From Rosa chinensis (Eukaryota; Streptophyta; Magnoliopsida; Rosales; Rosaceae): DNA of 64,000 nucleotides. Shown piece by piece: positions 1-11,346 of this stretch. Made by a program: the position numbers and the translations under genes. The stretch lies in assembly GCF_002994745.2 (NCBI RefSeq), contig NC_037088.1, positions 63,258,397-63,322,396 of the forward strand. The letters are read 5' to 3'. Position 1 is the stretch's first letter. Each line of letters starts with the position of its first letter. Under the pieces are notes generated by a model that was not told the DNA's origin, ran no database searches, and was given only the letters and a program-made list of their open reading frames with translations.

Positions 1-2162
1 CAAAAATCTTCAGGGGTGGTGGATTCACTGTTCTGATAAACACATGGAAGCAAAGCTCTGCTTTGAAACAATCGGTTGCTCACTATGCCACGTGTGATGG
101 GGTTGCTGCTATTCATGTGGTGTGGTCTGATAGTGATCCACACTCAGAAACAATGAAGGCTCGTCTTGAAAAGATGGTGTTTTCAAAATCAAGAGCGGCT
201 CAAAAACTTGACTTTAGGTTTGGGATGAGGCAGGATGAGGATTTGAACAATAGGTTTAAGCCGATTGAGGGGATGAAAACTGATGCTGTGTTTTCGGTTG
301 ATGATGATGTGATTGTCTCGTGTGACACATTGGATTTTGCTTTCGGAGTTTGGCAGTCTGCGCCGAATGGTATGGTTGGGTTCACTCCGAGAATGCATTG
401 GATTGATGAGGAGGTTAGTGTAGTTTGAAATGTTTTGATAGGGAAATGGTGATGGATTGTGTGTTTTCGATTTTTTTTTTTTTGATTGATGTGTTTGTTT
501 GGATGGAAATTGATACAGAAGAGTGGCGTGGCGAATTATGAGTATGAGGGATGGTGGTCAGTTTGGTGGATGGGGACATACAGCATGCTGCTTCCGAAAG
601 CTGCATTCTTTCATAGGAAATACTTGGATTTGTATACTTACGATATGACCGCATCCATTCGTGATTATGTCACCAGGGAAAGGTAGATATAAAAACATAT
701 GTGACATATGGCTATTAGCTCTCATTTGCTTATGTGCTGCCACTGGTTTTATACTTTGAATTGATGTGTTTATGCAGAAACTGTGAAGATATTGCTATGT
801 CATTGCTTGTTGCTAATGCCACCGGTGCACCTCCGATTTGGGTGAAAGGTAGGTTTCGCATTTCCTTTTCTTGACATTTATATATCTGCAAATTAATTTG
901 GATGTAAGACTCAGGCTTTGTGTTGATGTCCAAATGACTATAGTTAGATTGTCTTTTGGCAGAAATAAGGCTATTGCTCTCTCTATATAAACTGAAACAA
1001 TTAGATTTTTTCTTTTTGGAGATATTGAAAATGAAATAATAACTTATGACTTGTGAACCACTCTAATGAATAAACCTATACAATAGCTTGTCCAATGCAT
1101 ATTCGGACACCCCAAATTGAGTGAAGCCATCACTGTGTGAAACATTTTACTTGTTTGAAAACTTCTTCACTCATTTGTAAAACTTACCTTTACCTGTAAT
1201 TGTAAAGAAATCAGAACAGAAACGAAGTTTGTCTTACTCAACGAAATGATGTTTTCAATGGAATAACACCAAATATCAAGTCAAAATATTGCAGAACATT
1301 GCATTGTTCGTGTCCACCTTGACAGATAAAACAGAGAGATAGCAAGTCAAATGTTAAAACTTAAACGAGCATCAATTGTATATACTCTTGAGGTATGATA
1401 TGGTAATATATACTCTACTTGAGCATCAATTTATTTAAGGATATCTATTTTTGGAAGTTGCTTAGAGATCAGGAATAATAGACAAAAGGCATATTTAATC
1501 ATATGACTATCGATTCCTAAGTTGTTACTCAAATTGTCATCGAATTAACTGCATTGGATAAGGGAGCATCTGTTACTGCAAACTTAAGTAGATGATTTGA
1601 AGTGTATTACAATTATATGAATATCAGAGGCATGGTCTGGACCTTTAATGTGTATGTTGTACGGTTGTTTAGCAGTAATTGCTTCTCTTTACATTTTCCC
1701 TCACTTTATGTACCTATGTTGAGCAAGCAATACTTGGAAACTGAAGTTCTGAGTATTAGTTGTAGTTCGCATAAAGTAAATGATACTGAGGCTAGTTTTA
1801 GTTGTATGTTCACATACGATTTTGCAAAGAGGAAGTAATAATCAGCAAATATATAGTGTTTTACACAATAAGACTGGAATCTGTTCTTGGCCCAACTGAA
1901 CTGTGCCATAGTAATCTTGAGCTTTTGGTGCTAAGTTCATGTCTAATTTTGTCCCTCTAGCAAATTTGATGTTTATGTTGGTGGGGACACAAACTATGCA
2001 GGGAAGATGTACGAGCTTGGATCTTCAGGAATTAGCGGTCTGAAAAGGCACAGCAAGAGTGGCAACAAGTGCCTCAATGATCTCATCTCCCTCTTCGGAA
2101 GAATTCCCCTTGTACAAACTAACGTTAAAGCTGTCGATGCCAGGTTTGAATGGTTCTGGTAG
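1..2162 (+). CDS. Glycosyltransferase family 64 (EXTL2-like), 3' part
   Basis: This is the 3' part of a GT64 glycosyltransferase gene; its start lies left of the window. I assign four exons: 1-413 (reading frame from base 3), 519-682, 778-848 and 2002-2162. All introns are GT-AG and the frame stays open to a TAG at 2160. The product runs from FTVLINTW through the metal-binding VDDDV motif (about 298-312), GWWSVWWMGTYSM, NCEDIAMS and IWVKG to the C-terminal FEWFW. GT64 enzymes are Golgi type II membrane proteins that transfer sugar from nucleotide donors. Plant members include the GIPC sphingolipid enzymes GINT1 and GMT1. The short compact form here most resembles Arabidopsis At1g80290 (GT64 C3), whose acceptor is unclear to me. 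The last intron is 1153 bp, far longer than the others. An acceptor at 1961 would insert extra residues, so I prefer 2002, which restores the family's VKGK-Y/E-G junction. Confidence 0.88.
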
Positions 2163-4022
2163 TTTCAGTTCTGTAACTTGCCTTCTTTCCACCTTGTAGT
2201 TTAGTAAATGTATATGCTCTCTTGAGACAAGGATGATATCTCTACAGTAAAGATTTGGTCCTATAGATTATCTTCCAAAATTCATTTGTTTGACTTTAAG
2301 TGCCTTCAAAACCGATCATTGAGAGAGGTTTTCGACACAGAAAGTACCGTCCTTTTCTTGCTGCAAAAGCAATAGAAATGGTTCATGATCCATGAATCTC
2401 CATGACAAAACTGGATGAGGAGTATGCCCCAGCTAGCCACATGGAAACTTCGTGGCACATGTGAAACTCTTTGTTTGGTTTTTGGGCAATGACAGTAGGT
2501 TGTGGTCGAAAACCACGTTGTATAATGTTTTTCTAAGATTCTTACACATAGATTTTATTGGTCAGGCTGTTTTAGAACTATATATTCCCCATCTTCCTCC
2601 ATTAAATATCTAATTCCTCTGGATTATATAATCTGTGTTCTTACTTACTGATTTGTATTTTGTGGGAAAGTAATCAACCTGTAAAATCGAATCTAATAAT
2701 AGAAGTGGAAACTGTGTTTTCCACACGTGGAATCTGATTAGTTAGTTGAACAAGATGTTTGACTTGGTTTATTCTCAGTTTCTCACCCAGTTTTGATGCA
2801 GACACTCTGTGTTTTTTTAATTATCATTAAATGACAATTAATCCAATTCTAAATCATGGTTTAATGGAAAAAATGGCTGCACGTGCGGGAGATTCAGGTC
2901 ACGTAATGTGAGTAATCGATCGTCTACGTTACTTTGGGCTTGTTTTCCAAATGTTGACTGGAAAATAAAAGGTCAGTGTGAATTAGAAACTAATGCGGCG
3001 GCAGAAGGGGCTTAGCAAGATTGAGTCAAGACCATGCACCTTATTCAAATGAACCTATCCTCCTCAATAAGTCAAATAACATATCCTTTTTCATACGGAA
3101 AAAAAAAATTAATAAAGTCATTATTGTTGAAAGAGACGGATAATTAAGTTATTATCGATGAAGGAAATGAAAGAGAAATTTTGTAGTTTAATTAAAATTA
3201 GAAAATGACTTTGATTAGGGTTTCTTGGCTTGGCGAATCATAAGTTTGGTGCTTGTTTTGAACGTTCCTTGAATTTAGTGTAAAAATAGAAAAGGTCACA
3301 TTCATCTTTTTTTAAGAAAGTATTAAGATAATTGAATTGAAAATGTTGAGTAAGTAAGGAGTTACTATCTTATAGGGAATTGGCAAATTAAGTATCAGAA
3401 TAAATTAGTCAAAACCTAACCCAATGAAACCAATGGACCTCCAGGTCCAGTGTTTGTTTGGCACTCCTCCTATTATAATGACATAATTATATAGGTCTTA
3501 TTTCCTTCCATTCTTTTTTCTCTTTTTTTATTCCACTTCTTTATTTTTACTTTTCTAGACCACCAAACAAATAAAAAGGAAAGGAATTTTTTTTTTCATG
3601 CTTATTACATTAACCCACAAATTTAAAAACTTAGAGCAACTATTTTACCAAAGAAAAAAGAAAAGCGAAATTACAGTAATTTTGTTTTAATCCGAAGCAA
3701 AAAAGCTATACTAGACAGGCGCCAAATTGCCACATACAAACTGGAAAGTGAAAAAGAAAAAACGTAAAAGAAAACCAATAAATCCCCAAAAATAAAAACT
3801 TACCAGAAGCACGCTAATTCATTCAGTCCTTCACGGCACAAAACGAACCAGCTGAACAACTCACCTTCTTCTTCTTCTTCTTCCTCTGAAAAAACCCACC
3901 ATTAACATTAACAAAGACTCAACCTTTTAAAACCAACCCACCATTACTAAAGTCTCAACCTTTATATCAGTCACACCCAATTCCCAAAGACTCAACCTTT
4001 TATGTAGTTTCCTGACCTCACG
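2163..4022. other. Intergenic: GT64 3' flank and kinase upstream region
   Basis: I see no credible coding region here. The stretch is AT-rich, with scattered poly-A and poly-T runs. Close to the kinase gene, about 3866-3885, lies a (TTC)n pyrimidine tract of the kind common in plant 5' leaders. A TTATAT run is present near 3962, but I cannot place the transcription start. Confidence 0.6.
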
Positions 4023-5936
4023 ATGCGCCCAATCACCGAATCCCCGTCACCCTCGTCTCCCCAGCCACCGCAGCCCCACCGCACCAACCCCCTCGTCCCA
4101 CTGGCCGGCGCCGCCACCACCTCCGCGTTCTCCCTCCTCCTCTTCCTCCTCGTCTGCTTCCGCAAAATCACCCGCAAGCGCACCGCCCCCGAAGCCGACT
4201 CCAAGCCCCCCCACCGCTTCTCCTACTCCCTCCTCCGACGCGCCACAGACTCCTTCTCCCCCACGCGCCGCCTCGGCCAGGGCGGCTCCGGCTCCGTATT
4301 CTTCGGAACGCTCCCCCACACCCGGCAGGACGTCGCCGTCAAGCTGATGGACTCCGGGTCCCTCCAGGGCGAGCGCGAGTTCCAGAACGAGCTCTTCTTC
4401 GCCTCCATGCTGGACTCCCGGCACGTCATCTCGGTCCTGGGATTCTCCTCCGATCGGAAACGGCGCCGTATGCTGCTGGTTTACGAGTTCATGAGCAACG
4501 GGAACCTGCAGGACGCGATGCTGCACCGGAAGTGCCCGGAGCTGATGGAGTGGAAGAAGAGGTTTTCGATTATGGTGGATGTAGCTAAAGGTCTTTGCTA
4601 CCTTCATGGATTGGACCCGCCGGTTGTGCACGGTGACGTCAAGCCGAGTAATGTGCTGCTGGACGGCGGCTTCAATGTGAAGATTGCCGATTTCGGGCTG
4701 GCGAGGCTAAAGTCGGAAATTCAGGTTGTGATTGGGGAGGATGTGAAGAAGAGTGATGGTGTGGAGGTGAAGAAGGAGGAGCTCGAAGACTGTGGCTCTG
4801 TGGTTGAGGAAACCGAGAGTGTTAGTGTTGCCACTGCAGGCTTTGAGGATTTGAATTTGGGAGTTGATCAGTCGCCGGAGAGTTTAGTGATCAAGCTGCC
4901 TGTTTCGCCGGAGACTCCGGTGACGGCCTCACCACCGGAGGAGAATGTGGATAAGGAGGGGGGAGAGAAGCCGAGTGTGAATAAGGATTGGTGGATGAGA
5001 CAGGAGAATGGGAGTGGTGTGAAGGACTATGTGATGGAGTGGATTGGGAATGAGATTGGGAATGAGAGGCCCACGGCTGCTTCAAGTAGTGAAATGGTGG
5101 GGAGGTCGGAGAAGAAGAAGAAGAAGAATAAGAAGAAGAGGAATAGGAAGAGATTGGATTGGTGGATGTCGATGGAGGAGAGTGGGAAAGTTTCGAGCAA
5201 GGAGAAGAGGAGGCCTGCCAGGGAATGGTGGAAGGAGGAGTACTGTGAGGAGCTGACAAAGAAGAAAAAGAAGAAGGATAAGAAGCAGAGTAAAGGAATG
5301 AGCTTTGATGAGAATGAGAGTGACTGGTGGCCACACGATGATGAATTGTATGCTGAGACCAGGAAGAAGAAGAAGAGTAGGAGCAGGAGTTGGGGGAGTA
5401 TGAGTAGTATTGATTGGTGGTTGGATGGAATTCGCCGTAATGCTAGTAATAATTCTGCTAGTGGGGAAATTCCTAAAAGCTGTGGCATGAGTAGTACGCC
5501 AAGTATGAGAGGAACTGTATGTTATGTTGCACCCGAATATGGTTTTGGTGGTGATCCTTCAGAATTATGTGATGTTTATAGTTTTGGGGTGTTGTTGTTG
5601 GTTGTTATAGCCGGAAGGCGCCCACTTCAGGTAACAAATTCGCCTCTGTCAGAGTTCCAGAGAGCGAATTTGTTGTCTTGGGCACGCCATCTTGCTCGTG
5701 CTGGGAAGCTTATTGATCTTGTTGATAAGTCCATTCAGGGTCTGGAGCAAGAACAAGCTCTCCTTTGCATCACCGTGGCATTAGTTTGTTTGCAAAAGAT
5801 ACCTGCTCGCCGGCCTTCAATGAAAGAGGTTGTGGGGATGCTGACTGGTGAGTTAGAACCACCCAAATTACCACCGGAGTTAACCACGTCAGCTCAGTCA
5901 CGGTTCTCACACAAGTCCCATAGAAAGGTCCGGTGA
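4023..5936 (+). CDS. Receptor-like Ser/Thr kinase with a split kinase domain
   Basis: Intronless, 637 aa. The N-terminus is Pro/Ser-rich, with one hydrophobic membrane segment (about 24-46) followed by a basic stop-transfer stretch and almost no ectodomain. Kinase motifs seen: glycine loop LGQGGSGSV (84-92), VAVK lysine (107), VVHGDVKPSN (201-210), DFG (223-225), GTVCYVAPEYG (497-507) and DVYSFGV (517-523). The usual HRD is HGD, so this is a non-RD kinase. Between DFG and APE lies an insert of about 260 residues that is acidic, then strongly Lys-rich. It holds five [D/E]WW motifs (322, 379, 401, 434, 464). This architecture matches the Arabidopsis At2g45590/At4g25390 group; substrate and ligand are not known to me. 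The ATG at 4023 opens the frame. GC is very high in the first 600 bp and falls sharply after it. Basic runs in the insert could also act as nuclear or membrane-binding signals (inference). Confidence 0.9.
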   Translation: MRPITESPSPSSPQPPQPHRTNPLVPLAGAATTSAFSLLLFLLVCFRKITRKRTAPEADSKPPHRFSYSLLRRATDSFSPTRRLGQGGSGSVFFGTLPHTRQDVAVKLMDSGSLQGEREFQNELFFASMLDSRHVISVLGFSSDRKRRRMLLVYEFMSNGNLQDAMLHRKCPELMEWKKRFSIMVDVAKGLCYLHGLDPPVVHGDVKPSNVLLDGGFNVKIADFGLARLKSEIQVVIGEDVKKSDGVEVKKEELEDCGSVVEETESVSVATAGFEDLNLGVDQSPESLVIKLPVSPETPVTASPPEENVDKEGGEKPSVNKDWWMRQENGSGVKDYVMEWIGNEIGNERPTAASSSEMVGRSEKKKKKNKKKRNRKRLDWWMSMEESGKVSSKEKRRPAREWWKEEYCEELTKKKKKKDKKQSKGMSFDENESDWWPHDDELYAETRKKKKSRSRSWGSMSSIDWWLDGIRRNASNNSASGEIPKSCGMSSTPSMRGTVCYVAPEYGFGGDPSELCDVYSFGVLLLVVIAGRRPLQVTNSPLSEFQRANLLSWARHLARAGKLIDLVDKSIQGLEQEQALLCITVALVCLQKIPARRPSMKEVVGMLTGELEPPKLPPELTTSAQSRFSHKSHRKVR

Positions 5937-6300
5937 GTTTCTAATGTACGCTTTTAGTTTTTCATCAAAATTAGGTGGTATACTGCTGTAGATCATTGTT
6001 ACGTCATCTTTGTGGATGATTTGTGTATCCAAAGGAGGAAAAGGAAATAGATTTTCTAATTTATATAATGAACTGATCATTTGAACATATTTCAGTTGCT
6101 CTTTTTTTACTGATAGGGCCTACAAATCCAGAATATATCTGAGCTTCCTATATAACAATAACTAGAGATAAAAAGGTGAGCACTGTTACCTGATCCTATT
6201 CTTATTGCACTGACTTTGAGGCAGGTTAACTTTGCTTTTTTTTATCTGGTCCATACTTTTTAGCTTAGTCATTTGAATCAGTGTTCTAGATATTGAACTA

Positions 6301-6330
6301 GAACTTGATTAAACTTGCTTAATCAAGTTC
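6301..6330. repeat. Perfect 12-bp inverted repeat (hairpin)
   Basis: GAACTTGATTAA at 6301-6312 is matched by its exact reverse complement at 6319-6330 around a 6-nt loop. It sits 365 bp past the kinase stop codon and could fold in the 3' UTR if transcription reaches it. A 25-bp direct duplication follows at about 6391-6438 (unit beginning TCATCATTTGAAAT). Function unknown. Confidence 0.7.
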
Positions 6331-8502
6331 TTTTAGTTGACCCCTTCCACCTAAAGGAAAAGAAAGGCAAAAAAGAAAGCAACTTGCTTTTCATCATTTG
6401 AAATTTTTGGTGCAATCATCATTTGAAATTTTTGGCCAGGGTAGTTGTTTAGTTCCTATCTCGAGTTTTGTGGAGGTTAATTGACTGTGTGCTTTTCATA
6501 TTTAAGACATTTTTGACCCTTACAAGGGAAAGTAAATGTAGACTATAATGCATTAGTAAAGGTTATACATATTGAATTTGGGACGAAGTGCATATAGATT
6601 CTCCTGTGGCTGGTGCCATTATGTAGTTTGCACAAGCTTGAGATGATCCGGTAAACAGGTCTTTTTCTTTGGTTGTTCCATCATTTGTGCAGAAAAGGGC
6701 ATGACATGACTTGTGGAGAGGATTTAGTGGTGCTATTTTGTGCTTTTTTTATCTACCAAAATGAAAGAATTGTTCTTGAGTAGCTTGGTAGTAGTGTCTT
6801 GGGAGTGGAACCAGTGAGCAATATATATGATTTCTTCAAAAGTAGAGAGTAACTGGAACTTAAAGCATTTATAGATAAACAAAGAGAATCTGCTTATAGT
6901 GTATCTTACTGGTCTGGTTCTGTAAGTCTGCCAATAATGAATTCCAGGTAGAGATGGCTACAAATAGTAGCTACAGAATCAGTTGCCAGTTGTGACATAT
7001 TCCTACAGCCAGCTGATGTCACAAGTTCATATAGGGCATATTATGTTATTTTCCCCATGTTATCATAAGCTTTTCACCATAGACACATTAGGCTTGCTGT
7101 TGCAGAACATTACTTTTCATGGTCTTTATTAGTATAGATGAGTGGTATCTTTTCTTATCTAATAGCTTTGGGAGAAAAATCTAGGCATTACTTCCACAAA
7201 ATCAGTAAATTCTGTCCTGCATCTGAGGAATAGATCTCGAGTTTCTTTTTTTAATGCTGATTATTTTGTGGCACCGTGGACCAAATGATAATGCTCTATG
7301 CTTTCATTTGTAAATTTCTGAGAGTTGCCCCAATTCTGACTTAGTAGTCCCATAAAAGAACATCCAGTAGTGAAAAAAATTCTTTGCTGTTGACTCATAG
7401 CTAGGAGTGATGTATCTTACTGGATAGATGAGAAAGAAACAGGAAGCAGCTCTATCAAAGATTTTTGGTATTGTCCGAGTCAGGAGACAGAGCTTCATAA
7501 TCCAACCAATAAATTGAAGCTGTATTGCACTCATCCCACATTAATTTCCTGCAACTGTATATTTTGACTAATGAATGTATTCCACCCAAAAGAAGTAGAA
7601 TCTTACTTCTGAATATCTGTGATCAAAATAATTGAAATGCCAACATCTGATTAAACAGAGGACAAGCTTACAACAGACGATATAACAAAAAATGTGGCCT
7701 CGTCAAAACTTTGTCGAGATGAAGGGAAAAGAGTGCACACACTTGGTTCTGCAAAACAACATCAATCATAGATTGCACCCTACATTGCTATCAAACTCAA
7801 GGTACTCGTTGCCGGGTTCAGGTTTACGCTCAGTATGAGGCCTCATCCTACCAGCCACCACCCAAACATGGGGCAAACTAGTCTGGCAATTGCCTCAATT
7901 GCGCATGTTACCACAGATTTCGAGTAGCAAACGTTACTGTAACCTCGACTCACCCCTCAAGCCCATTGATATTAAGTTTACGGGCTTTTCGGTCTCCGCC
8001 CAACAAATTGTCACTGAAATTTCATGAGAAAGATACTAGGAGAAATATGCATTTCCAGTTTTTGCCTATCTAATGAACCTATTTTTCAGTTTATTGTGTG
8101 ATAACTATTTCTGGTATTCCGAGATGCAATACAGTTGGTTGAAAGCTGAAGACATTGAGTATAGCGACAACTGCAAATGCATATTTTTCATCTTTCCACA
8201 CTGGCAATTAGGTCCAATTTGTAACCAAAAAATTTCTAGTCAGTTACCGTTACCAACTAGGAGAACACTACAACAACTAATGTTCACAAATCAAGTGTTG
8301 CACAGTTTGTTTTGTGCTCCACTAATAATCATTTGGGAATGTGTGCCTGTGTTTTAAAACTTTTCTATCATGTTCCTATTTTATCCGAGATAAGATTTTG
8401 TTACAAAAAGTTAAAAGAATAACAAAACAATAAAAGCTTATATGAAAACGGTAAACAAAATTGTGGATTTACAATTTTTGGTAGTGCATATATATATATA
8501 GA

Positions 8503-8862
8503 TATTATCCATAGCGGAGCTCCGATTTGAAATTAACTTGTGAAGTTTGAGTTTTTGATCACTTTTTGGTCGCATATCCACATTTTGATCGTTCAGTTTT
8601 TAGGTACTAGTGTATAGATCATCTCTGCAAATTTTTAGCCAAAATGATGATCGTTAAGACATTGATGACTGCTTTAAACATAGTACGATTTAGGTTGACA
8701 GATTCAGTCCGTCCATTGGTTTAAGCGAGTTAGACTGAAAATTTACAGAGATGATCTATACAATAGTACCTAAAAACTGAACGGTCGAGATGTTGATATG
8801 CGATAGAAAAGTGATCCAAAACTCGAACTTCACACTTTCAAAGCTGAGCTCCGCTCTGGATA
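8503..8862. mobile_element. MITE-like long inverted repeat
   Basis: The left end, TATCCATAGCGGAGCTCCG, and the right end, GAGCTCCGCTCTGGATA, are near reverse complements. Pairing continues inward for more than 100 bp with mismatches; for example, the left AGATCATCTCTGCAAATTTT pairs with the right AAATTTACAGAGATGATCT. There is no coding capacity. This is the structure of a foldback MITE. I could not fix a target duplication, because both flanks are simple repeats ((TA)n on the left, (GT)n on the right). The transcript would form a long hairpin, so a small-RNA source is possible. Confidence 0.7.
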
Positions 8863-8880
8863 GGATCTGTGTGTGTGTGT

Positions 8881-9047
8881 GTGGAGCCATTCTAGTGAGG
8901 GATCTATTTTTTTGGCCATTTTAGGGGATCGCTTATTAGACCTACTTTTCTATCACATATTCACATCTTAAACATCTCAATGGGTCCCTCAATAGATCCC
9001 TTGAAATGACAAAAAAAAAAGATCCCTTAATAGAAGGATCCTCTATA
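8881..9047. mobile_element. Short inverted-repeat element (possible MITE)
   Basis: GGAGCCATTCTAGTGAGGGATC at the left resembles the reverse complement of the right end around 9023-9047 (GATCCCTTAATAGAAGGATCC), with mismatches. It directly abuts the preceding foldback element. No ORF, and no secure target duplication. Confidence 0.4.
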
Positions 9048-10266
9048 TATATACCGATCAAACAACTGCCGGAGGGGATGAGCAAAACAGGGAGTCTACA
9101 GGATGGGGTTCAACTAGTGGACACCCTTGGAAGAGTTGGTATATATGTCCAAGAGTTTAAATACTTAAAATTTTTACATACTTACTTTTCATATTCTGAA
9201 ATATCATGAAAATAAAAATAGTAAAGTCAAACCAGAAAAAAGTAATAAAATAAAAAATAATAAAATGTATCCTGCTATAACTCTTTACCTACCAAGTCTA
9301 CTTCTGTTTTGTATATTAAAGGCTAGAAGGCATGGATTAATTTGACAAAGGAATTCTATGCTGCATATCATGATTGATGGCAAGTAATAAATTAAGGGCA
9401 TAAAGATGTGAGGAAGCCTAGATGTATATACAAAAGTACGTGGCTGATATATACTTGCATGAGATGAAGGCCAGCTTCCTAATAAATAACTCCCATTATT
9501 AAAGAAAAACTCATCTTGATTATGTTGGATGCGTGTAATACAACTCGTGCCAAATCTGTACTGAATAATTCTTCAATCAATGGAAATTACAAAGAAGCTA
9601 GCTAGTTGATGCTTCCGGCAAAGGATATGTCCACACAATTCTTCGATATATGACTCAGACAAATTAATGCCTCTCTTCATAAAATTCAAGAACTTAATTA
9701 TTAAGCAGCTAATTAAACTATAAATCAAATCCAGGAAGCAGCTAGGTGGCCAGATACACTATATGCATGTTTGATGGAACAAGCCAAATAATACAAGGTG
9801 GCCAGAAATACTAATGAATAAATGCAGGACTACTCCATACTCCTTTGAATAATAGACGATCATAATCATTGACGAATAATTTGCTTCCTCACATGTATGA
9901 ATCTGTAAATGTTATATATCCAACACGTACATTGCCAGAGAAAATCACAGTCATGCATGAAGCTAGCTAGATATGATCTATGAGTTTCAAAAATATTATG
10001 CATTTTTTTTATTCAAAAAAAAATATTATGCATTTCATAGTAACTAATTATTGGCTTAAAGAGAGAAGCTTTACAAGGAGGTTTGGCAATATTCATCTTC
10101 CCTTATCTTACAGAACACTCGGAAAGGAAATCAATTAATCACAAGTCTTTTTGTTCACTTTTACCTTCTGGGAGGTCTACTAAAAAAGAAACTAGTACTT
10201 AGGAGGGAACCTGTAATTAGTTACTTAACTATGAGTCGCTACGAATCAATACAATTAGATTGAGTG

Positions 10267-11346
10267 TTACTTGGAGATAGTACTTCTGGATGTTGGAAGC
10301 GCTTTAGCTAGCTTCTGTTCCAGCGCAGAAAGATCCAGACTTTCCACATCATCGACCTGATATATATGGAGTAAGAATCCTATATAGTTTAACACGTACT
10401 GAACCGCAAATAGCAACTTAAAACTGACACAAAACTGTAACCAAAATATATAGCAATTCAAAACCCTAAACCAAAATTGATATACCTCAATCTGGATAGT
10501 GTGAAGGAGTCTTTCATTTACTTGGGAGGAGACACAACTAACAACAGTAAGCCCTCGTCCAAGCAGAATTTCCAAAACGCTTGAGATTGAAATGAGTGGT
10601 AACCCATCCTCTCTGAAGCCACCACTCACCAAAATTTGCACTCCACCAGAACTTGGCTGGACTGTAAAACAGCTAGGCAAATTCACCTTATCTGAATTCA
10701 AAGAGCTTCCAGTAGTGCAGCGACGGTCAACATCAGTGCTTATTTTAGGGAATTTCTTAAATTCATCTCTCTTTGCGTCTAATGTTTTGATTCTATTCTG
10801 GAGGTGTTTTATGTAGTTCACAGCTTCGTTCATGTGATCAGACGTCGAACGCTTTCCCTGCTTAATTAATTTCCCACCATATTACAAAAACCCTAAGTTA
10901 GAATCTGTCAAATCCCTAATAGATATATAATCCTATATATTTGGTCCGAAATTTACAAAATTGAAGCTAGTAGAAATCTAAAGGAAATGAAATCAAGTGT
11001 GAGGGTTTTTGATCTTCACCTTGATGAATTCAAGGGGGAGTAGGGATCTAAGACGGGAGTATAAGGTAGCCATTTCTTGCCTTCTTTGCCTTTCATTCTC
11101 CCTATGAATCATCATTTTCTTCTTCTTGTTATCCTTTGAATTTTCAATAATTGTCTGATCCAAAGCTGCAACCACTAATTTCCTCCGCCGGCTTTTCCCC
11201 ATGTTATTGTTGTTGCTGAGAACAGTACTGCTGCATCCATCCGGCGAAGCATATCCGAGAATCCTATCTTCTGATGAATTCTGGTGGTGAGGATTAGATG
11301 ATGAAATCTGGAAGACCAGCTTATTTCCCTGGTGTAAAGGAAACAT
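10267..11346 (-). CDS. bHLH transcription factor (bHLH36/118/125 type), copy 1
   Basis: Three exons on the minus strand: 11346-11020, 10857-10486 and 10356-10267, all GT-AG and phase 0, giving 262 aa. I start at the ATG at 11346 because MFPLHQGN followed by LVFQISS is the usual N-terminus of this subgroup; the frame further upstream lacks ATG. The basic region HRENERQRR carries H5, E9 and R13, which contact E-boxes. Helix 1 is followed at the first splice junction by GKRST and helix 2 (HMNEAVNYIKHLQNRIK). The C-terminal half (GVQILVSGG to the end) looks like the ACT-like dimerisation module of plant bHLH proteins. The exon layout is identical in the two other bHLH genes of this window. Expected role: nuclear DNA-binding dimer; targets unknown. 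Confidence 0.92.

Larger units (their letters stand above)
5937..10266. other. Gene-poor intergenic stretch with small repeats
   Basis: Between the kinase stop and the last exon of the first bHLH gene I find no ORF with family resemblance. The stretch holds a short perfect hairpin near 6301, a direct repeat near 6392, a (TA)n run near 8488 and a (TG)n run near 8870. Two inverted-repeat elements at about 8503-9050 are listed separately. A GC-richer patch at about 7800-8000 looks different from its surroundings but has no open frame that I recognise. Confidence 0.6.

Noticed and set aside
1961..2001. Alternative exon start in the GT64 gene at 1961
   Set aside because: Joined to the best donor at 848 it breaks the frame. 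The acceptor at 2002 restores the conserved VKGK-type junction.
4047..5488. Long open frames opposite or out of frame with the kinase gene (4047-4631, 4891-5334, 5027-5488)
   Set aside because: They are shadows of the GC-rich 5' half and of the Lys-rich and Glu-rich repeats. Their products are low-complexity and match no family.
7800..8000. GC-richer patch considered as organellar DNA or an exon
   Set aside because: No open frame or familiar rRNA, tRNA or plastid phrase could be confirmed.
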